NCBI GenBank assembly: GCA_017428385.1
Contig: JAFRQX010000028.1
Span: 29,688 to 93,687, forward strand
DNA from: Clostridia bacterium
Lineage (GTDB): Bacteria > Bacillota > Clostridia > Christensenellales > Aristaeellaceae
DNA: 64,000 bases
Direction of reading: 5' to 3'
The translations under genes were made by a program, and so were the position numbers. The notes below the pieces were generated by a model. That model saw nothing but the letters and a program-made list of their open reading frames with translations. It was not told the DNA's origin and made no database searches. Each line of letters opens with the position of its first letter. Position 1 is the stretch's first letter. Below, in pieces: positions 60,201-64,000 of the stretch.

Positions 60201-60552
60201 CAGTCGGTCTTCATGGGAAACATCATCAGTATATAAAGAAAAACCGATGGTTTCCACACCTCCTGTAAATCAGACAACAAGTAAAGATGCTCCAGTTCGC
60301 AGAGGCGTTCAGATGGAAAAGAACAGGAATGAGAGTACTACGCCGAAATTTGTTCGAGTTGAAGATTTTATGAGATACGCAAGTGAAAATGGTGTTCCTG
60401 TAAAAGACAATCGGGAAAAGGGCGGCTGTATATGGGTTGGCTCTGATCCCAGAATTAATGCGATTATAGAAAAGCAGATCTTTGTGGATCACGGGTTCAA
60501 GTATTCAGCTAAGAGTAAAGCCTTGGGTGGCAACCCGGGCTGGTATTATTGA
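57220..60552 (+). CDS. SNF2-family helicase with N-terminal HhH and C-terminal unknown domain
   Basis: 1110 residues. Residues 1-230 are helical and unrecognised. About 250-320 looks like a helix-hairpin-helix (KALRDHGYRNIADVFSASQY, then VYGISEDSAWQIK). The SNF2 motor follows: GDEMGLGKT near 497, VVDEAH near 592, YMTGTALEN, then QAGGTGLNIQAA and ISRAYRMGQSRK near 832. Residues about 905-1035 are Gln/Ser/Pro-rich and disordered. The last 65 residues (FVRVEDFMRYASENGV...CIWVGSDPRIN) form a compact end domain. GGAGG precedes the ATG by seven bases. It probably moves along or remodels DNA for the HNH protein coded before it. Confidence 0.9.
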   Translation: MDRWFEYEDAKRLCASHKQIIDTVRKMKETRVRDADAFKKAAKEVYDSRVIAAEIATALQTSNLNVAAQPNEKALLQAAYKCNEGEKIVVALKNKEQQQREISRDIDTLLGVCSPVKWLFSGRNSKEFANNAFQRLTKLMQNDYPAAIKELEEKSKKLDSVSVNEAYGFVAGSEQNYVSWLIKCVPELVKQSKLPAGIGEKIKRVSDTVSLYQRTVGEKQIREQMAKTAADQAINPLIMERTLQELRNQDLDVLSMKRSGIRIKALRDHGYRNIADVFSASQYQLASVYGISEDSAWQIKSAAREIAEEVAKTIKLKINSDERTKAATSLLKAAYKYDRIKNADRLITPDIRKRLEDANTQTSYLSTLNNNICWVFSNPTQKKRYIQAYQSIENGLAPAVINVIQRYYENVRQDPVITDAQIWNDFNQRSIEYFNLLEDLCPGVFGNDDLLYGLPEDLAREIQEQVYFPNGLKVSLRRYQEWGVKYILHQERVLLGDEMGLGKTVQAIATMVSLRNTGAKKFLVVCPASVLPNWCKEIDKKSEFRSIKIHGYGRQASFDSWNKNGGVAVTTYETLSTLKVPAGMTYDLLVVDEAHFIKNENAMRSQMVRMYGKYTNRLLYMTGTALENKVEEMLSLLQELNPRVAAQAQQVAFMATSPQFRQKIAPVYYRRKREDVLTELPDITSSNEWCDLLPQEREEYKRAVLAKDRSAIRKVSWVTFDLNQSAKARRLKEIVEEAESDGRKVLVFSFYLETMQRVVELLGRRCTQPINGSVNVNRRQEIIDEFERMPAGSVLPAQIQAGGTGLNIQAASVVVICEPQLKPSIENQAISRAYRMGQSRKVLVYRLLASDTIDERIDDMLSEKQAIFDAFADISEAASATQKEEQQIDDKTFGKLIQEEIDRINSQSGNSAPKQTVHQPVQQTQQATPQRPAGVERPASSYQPQPRSYMQSAYSAQSNPPVRDNTSSAYTRMTGRSDSSAYKSEPMIGASSGFSRSSWETSSVYKEKPMVSTPPVNQTTSKDAPVRRGVQMEKNRNESTTPKFVRVEDFMRYASENGVPVKDNREKGGCIWVGSDPRINAIIEKQIFVDHGFKYSAKSKALGGNPGWYY

Positions 60553-60563
60553 GGAGGATTGGA

Positions 60564-60788
60564 ATGGAGCAGGAATTCACTTTTAAGATTATCCGGGAAA
60601 TTGCTGTTTTATCTGAAAGAACAAACGGTTGGACTAAACAGTTGAATCTGATTGCCTGGGGAGATAACGAGCCAAAGTATGATATCCGGGATTGGGGCCC
60701 GAACCGTGAAAAGATGGGAAAAGGCGTCACTTTATCACCGGCAGAATTGCAGAGTTTGACAGAAGCATTGGATGAGTTGGAATTATAA
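60564..60788 (+). CDS. YdbC-like single-stranded DNA-binding protein (PC4 family)
   Basis: 74 residues from the ATG at 60564 (GAGGAGG six bases upstream). It matches the YdbC/PC4 pattern: FKIIREIAVLSERTNGWTKQ and LNLIAWGDNEPKYDIRDWGP, then MGKGVTLSPAELQSLTEAL. PC4-type proteins bind single-stranded DNA as dimers. It starts 11 bases after the SNF2 gene, so it belongs to that operon and could hold DNA strands opened by the motor. Confidence 0.88.
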   Translation: MEQEFTFKIIREIAVLSERTNGWTKQLNLIAWGDNEPKYDIRDWGPNREKMGKGVTLSPAELQSLTEALDELEL

Positions 60789-60789
60789 T

Positions 60790-60799
60790 GGGGGGGGGG
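60790..60799 (+). repeat. Run of ten G serving as ribosome-binding site
   Basis: A G10 run begins one base after the ydbC-like stop codon and lies 7 bases before the ATG of the next gene. It must act as that gene's Shine-Dalgarno region. Confidence 0.85.
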
Positions 60800-60806
60800 T
60801 ACTTTT

Positions 60807-61259
60807 ATGAGCCTGAATTATGATGATCTGAATGGCTGTTCCAGGTGCGGTATTGTTCTGCCAAAGAACCAGTATATACAGTGGGGTAATGAACTTCTTT
60901 GTACAGATTGTATGGAGATGATTTGCCCATCATTCAATGAGAATCAGAATAAGGCAGAAACCAATACGGCTTATCTGGAAATGAGAGAACGGTATATTGG
61001 ACGAAAAATCAAAGATGTGCGTGGTGAAGTTAAGCGGATAGATATCGATATGTATGGTCACGTGTTTATTCACTACTATATGGATATTGCTGTTGATCAA
61101 GAGGGATATATCACAGATGTATCTCGTTTAGAGGCTATTGCACTACCCGGACCACATGCGTCATACGATGAAGGAAGGCTATACCCGGTTTCTGAGCAAG
61201 ATTATATTACGACTGTGGACGTGATCTTCCAGGATGACATAACATTCGAGGATGAATGA
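60807..61259 (+). CDS. Zinc-binding protein of unknown function
   Basis: 150 residues. CSRCGIVLPKNQYIQWGNEL followed by LCTDCMEMIC gives a CxxC...CxxC zinc ribbon in the first 45 residues. The rest is a mixed alpha/beta part with a YVSEQDYITT-like strand region (LYPVSEQDYITTVDVIFQDD). No family is recognised. It follows the YdbC-like gene by 18 bases, with the G10 run as its ribosome-binding site, so its translation could vary with the run length. Confidence 0.65.
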   Translation: MSLNYDDLNGCSRCGIVLPKNQYIQWGNELLCTDCMEMICPSFNENQNKAETNTAYLEMRERYIGRKIKDVRGEVKRIDIDMYGHVFIHYYMDIAVDQEGYITDVSRLEAIALPGPHASYDEGRLYPVSEQDYITTVDVIFQDDITFEDE

Positions 61260-61410
61260 TTATCGGATGTGGTATGATATACAAGTATGCCAGGTTAAAA
61301 GTGAACATACTAAAAGACTCGAATTTTCCCATAAAATACTAATTTCCAGCCTGACTTGGGTATGGTTCTGATACAGGAAAGCGATATGAAGTAGATCGGA
61401 GTGTGATCCA

Positions 61411-61686
61411 ATGTCAATCATATTTTGGCTGGCGATTGCCGGGGCGATCATTGCGGCTGTTGTGGGCAGTGGGAAAAAGAGCACTGCTTCCAAGGGAAAG
61501 CCTACTCGTATAGATCATCCGCATTACTTTGAAGAAGATGACCACGAATGCTCCGTCTGTGGGACCAGGTTCCGGGGAAAGAGGATAACTTGCCCTAAAT
61601 GTGGAGCAAAGTTTATCGGAACCAGGGAAGATGACGGGGAATTTATGGAGGAAATGGTTTTCTGGGATGATGAGGACGATGACTGA
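61411..61686 (+). CDS. Small membrane-anchored zinc-ribbon protein
   Basis: 91 residues. One N-terminal hydrophobic segment (IIFWLAIAGAIIAAVVGSG) is followed by a linker, a zinc ribbon (CSVCGTRFRGKRITCPKCG) and a highly acidic tail ending EDDD. GGAG lies nine bases before the ATG. The 61260-61410 gap holds nothing recognisable. Function unknown. Confidence 0.7.
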   Translation: MSIIFWLAIAGAIIAAVVGSGKKSTASKGKPTRIDHPHYFEEDDHECSVCGTRFRGKRITCPKCGAKFIGTREDDGEFMEEMVFWDDEDDD

Positions 61687-61754
61687 GGTAGGAGGGTATG
61701 CCGCTGCGCGGCAGGTAGGAGTTAGGAAGTAGGAAGTTATTCCGAACTTGGAAA

Positions 61755-61850
61755 TGAAATATTTGCCTATGGCAAATATGAAATATTGAGCCTGCGGCTC
61801 AATGTGAAATATCGCTTCGCGATGTGAAATATTCGCCAAAGGCGAATGTG
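61755..61850. repeat. Four tandem hairpins separated by GAAAT
   Basis: ATATTTGCC-tat-GGCAAATAT, ATTGAGCC-tgc-GGCTCAAT, ATCGC-ttc-GCGAT and ATTCGCC-aaa-GGCGAAT follow one another, each with a three-base loop and each introduced by GTGAAAT or ATGAAAT. The stems differ, the frame does not. Tandem GTAGGAGTTAGGAAG-like units precede them at 61685-61738. Confidence 0.85.
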
Positions 61851-61897
61851 ATAGTAACTGATTTCGGATAATGAAAACTTAAAACTTAAAAATGTAG

Positions 61898-61922
61898 GCT
61901 CCGGCAAAGACCGGAGCCTTTG
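61898..61922 (+). terminator. Terminator-like hairpin
   Basis: GGCTCCGG pairs with CCGGAGCC around CAAAGA, followed by TTTGG. Confidence 0.65.
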
Positions 61923-62054
61923 GTATGCTTTTGCTATCCCTTCGCGTCCAATATTGCAGATGGAAAATGCTGGATATATTTGCAATTCATATTGCCATAA
62001 TGCCTTTCTCATGGCAGAATGAAATACAGAAAATGTGAGGGAGGACGGAACGTT

Positions 62055-63512
62055 ATGAATATTTCCGAAGAAGAGTTTGACAGGTTATCGCTTCAGGAAC
62101 GTTCGGTCCTTTTCCTGACCAATGCTGCTTATCAGGTGCTGCAGTATGTGCGGGCCGGGTATGTGCAGGTAAAGGTGGACGTTGCCTTTGCGAACCCGGA
62201 CGGCCTGGTGGTGTATTCATACAATCAGGACAGCGAGGTGAACCAGTACCTGGTTTCCCCGGACGGGGTACCGCGGGCGATTGATTCCACTGAAGAAGAA
62301 AACCCGGACAGTGATGAGCTCCTACAGGATGTAAGCAAGGATACCATCAACAGGGTTTTCCGGAAATGGGAAGCAGAGGAAACAGAAGGCTATCCCCGGA
62401 CCATGCTGAGCAATGTGGAGTATATCGGTCAGTTTGACAGCGGCGTCAAAGCCTATGCGGTGGCCATCGGCTACAGCGGCGGGATTACCAACAAGGAAGT
62501 TTTCCAGTACCTGTTCAAGGCCCTGATCCGGGCAACGGACGCAACGGTGCTCCGGGAACGCCTGAAGACTCCTGAGGACATAGAGGCGAACAGCGTCAAT
62601 CCGGCGGCGGTCATGAAGGACGCCGCGATCCGGCTGCTTTCCAGCCGGTTCTACGGGGCGGAAACGGATCCCCGGAAGGATGAACTGTACGAGACCCTTT
62701 GCCTGCTATCCTCCGCTCCGTATGAAAAGAGCCAGAACAAGGGCAGGCTGGGCATTGCCACCCCGTCGGTCTTCAAGACCGACGCGATGATTCAGTTCAC
62801 CGATCCGATTGAAATCAACAAGGAAAACGTCCGGGTTATCCGGAAACTGATGGAACTGAGCGACAGGCGGAACACCATCCTGATAGCGGACAAGGGACAG
62901 GTGATCGGGGTCTATTCGGTTCCGGACTTCAGGGGAAAGTATTCAGGAACGGGTGTGATTTTCAGGGGATATGGAAAGTGGGACTTGTTCTCCGACAAAA
63001 CCGGTTCCATTATGTCCTTTGACTCGGTGACGATCAGCTTAACGAACCAGTCTCTAGTCCAGCGGGTGAAAGACGGGTTCAAGTGGGCCGGCATCACGAA
63101 GTATGACGAGAAAAAGATCCTTGCGATTGTGGACCAGGCCAGGTGGCAGGCGCACGGCACAACGATCATTGTGACGGACCACGCGGAAAGCGAGAGCATA
63201 AGGCTTGAAAACGCCAACCGGGCCATCGGCATCAACCCTGTGGAAGTGGATGAAAAGACCATCCTTTCCCTGTCCGCCATCGACGGAGCGATGATGATTG
63301 ATCCCAACGGCATCTGTTATGCCATCGGGGCGATCCTGGACGGCGCGACGGTGAAGACAGGGAATATTGCCAGGGGCGCCCGGTACAATTCAGCAATCAC
63401 CTACGTGGATTACTGGGCTGCGGGAAAAGGAAAGGAAAAGATCAAGGCGGTCGCCATTATCGTATCCTCGGATGATACGGTGGACGTTTATCCGATGGAA
63501 AAGAAGGGTTAA
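62055..63512 (+). CDS. DisA_N-like (diadenylate cyclase fold) protein
   Basis: 485 residues from the ATG at 62055 (GGGAGGA upstream). The C-terminal part resembles a DisA_N domain: ILSLSAIDGAMMIDPNGICYA with the DGA motif near 413, then GAILDG, and ARGARYNSAITY near 440 in place of the usual GTRHRAA, ending AVAIIVSSDDTVDVY. The DGA Asp needed for metal binding is present; the RHR-type ATP contact is changed to RYN, so activity in making cyclic di-AMP is uncertain. The first 240 residues are unrecognised and end in a helical region. It is a single gene with ordinary host-like composition. Confidence 0.7.
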   Translation: MNISEEEFDRLSLQERSVLFLTNAAYQVLQYVRAGYVQVKVDVAFANPDGLVVYSYNQDSEVNQYLVSPDGVPRAIDSTEEENPDSDELLQDVSKDTINRVFRKWEAEETEGYPRTMLSNVEYIGQFDSGVKAYAVAIGYSGGITNKEVFQYLFKALIRATDATVLRERLKTPEDIEANSVNPAAVMKDAAIRLLSSRFYGAETDPRKDELYETLCLLSSAPYEKSQNKGRLGIATPSVFKTDAMIQFTDPIEINKENVRVIRKLMELSDRRNTILIADKGQVIGVYSVPDFRGKYSGTGVIFRGYGKWDLFSDKTGSIMSFDSVTISLTNQSLVQRVKDGFKWAGITKYDEKKILAIVDQARWQAHGTTIIVTDHAESESIRLENANRAIGINPVEVDEKTILSLSAIDGAMMIDPNGICYAIGAILDGATVKTGNIARGARYNSAITYVDYWAAGKGKEKIKAVAIIVSSDDTVDVYPMEKKG

Positions 63513-63589
63513 TTCATAATTCATGATTCATAATTCATAATTAGTGTGGTTTCTTTATTGAAGATGTTCCGTATATGTTGAGGGTTTAC

Positions 63590-63775
63590 ATCCCCGGAGG
63601 AGATCTGTCCGCATCCTCAAAGGTCGCACATAGCCCTTGGAGCGGGCTCACCGCTCGTTTCGGTAATGATTCGCGCGCGCACCGCGGAACCGTAGTCACG
63701 GCTCTCGCGCACCACGCACGAGAGGCACCTGGCTCGATTTCCGGGCGCTCCAAACCCCAGGATGACAATTCACAA
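63590..63775 (-). repeat. Dispersed long repeat, reverse copy fragment
   Basis: GGAGATCTGTCCGCATCCTC, then TTGGAGCGGGCTCACCGCTC and GTTTCGGTAATGATTCGCGC: the reverse strand of segments seen at 700-880. It is followed by a hairpin AAAAGCAACCG/CGGTTGCTTTT with ATTT (63781-63810). Nothing else is supported to the end of the window. Confidence 0.6.
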
Positions 63776-64000
63776 GGAAAAAAGCAACCGGATTCGGTTG
63801 CTTTTATTTCGGTGGAGACCGATCCGTGGACTTTTGTCCTGGCCTGCAGCTCATTGCGTTTCTTCGGCCTTATGGTGGATCGGTGTATGTGCGGCGGCTC
63901 TATATGCACATTTCCGCGGCCTGCAGCGTATCGCATTCCTTCGGCCGTGCGGAAGATGGTTAGTGTCGGTTGCGTGTTTCACGCCCGACATCTTTTTATA

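Noticed and set aside
43821..61259. Prophage or integrative element
   Set aside because: No integrase, structural phage genes, conjugation genes or attachment-site repeats were seen, although the composition suggests acquisition.
63586..63936. 116-codon minus-strand frame
   Set aside because: Composed of dispersed-repeat sequence plus a terminator hairpin.
1..64000. tRNA and rRNA genes
   Set aside because: No tRNA cloverleaf with TTCRANNC arm or rRNA sequence was recognised; a dedicated scan was not possible.

Overview
The window reads as a chromosomal segment of an anaerobic Firmicute of class Clostridia, most likely an uncultured gut or rumen lineage. The support is Shine-Dalgarno-led genes, a T-box leader, an IS110-family element, BspA-like leucine-rich surface proteins, secreted PepSY- and SH3-domain proteins, several diguanylate cyclases, and short intergenic regions full of dispersed hairpins. 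The genus cannot be fixed from the sequence. Most genes look moderately GC-rich. A block at about 43.6-61.3 kb, and a smaller one at 23.2-25.2 kb, is clearly more AT-rich and looks acquired.

Layout. 0-4 kb: the 3' end of a CDP-glycerol glycerophosphotransferase-like gene, a small LRR protein and a tandem pair of membrane GGDEF proteins. 4.4-12 kb: secreted and membrane proteins of unknown role, an ABC exporter and a GPH-family sugar symporter. 12.2-14 kb: an ECF sigma/anti-sigma pair. 14.1-17.5 kb: a RiPP locus (37-residue precursor, radical SAM/SPASM maturase, ABC exporter). 17.9-22.8 kb: a SIMPL-domain protein, a GGDEF protein, and a large HEXXH plus HTH protein with two palindromic operators. 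23.6-27.3 kb: small secreted proteins and a chimeric solute-binding protein. 27.5-29.1 kb: an IS110/IS1111-type element inserted in a dispersed repeat. 29.5-31.3 kb: a Trp T-box and trpB2. 31.4-32 kb: a Phd/ParE-type toxin-antitoxin pair. 32-34 kb: an EAL protein. 35-36.5 kb: a second ECF sigma/anti-sigma pair. 36.7-43.4 kb: an LRR protein and a duplicated PepSY-type secreted protein, one copy with a single nonsense codon. 43.8-61.7 kb: an accessory island with a DUF6602-like nuclease, a Cys-rich RiPP precursor with its radical SAM enzyme, SIR2-TPR, a membrane-protein/TIR pair, a DUF6998-like protein, and an HNH-SNF2-YdbC operon. 62-63.5 kb: a DisA_N-like protein.

The strongest observations are these. 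(1) Two RiPP loci have precursor genes that are short and easily missed (17358-17471 and 48417-48581, both minus strand). (2) The noncoding end of the IS110-type element carries two short guides, arranged as in a bridge/seek RNA target loop, that match the two sides of its own insertion site. (3) The island contains multi-gene modules that look like anti-phage defence, including an HNH-SNF2-PC4 operon that I do not recognise as a named system. (4) At least four families of dispersed hairpins act as, or travel with, transcription terminators. No tRNA, rRNA, CRISPR array or prophage was seen.
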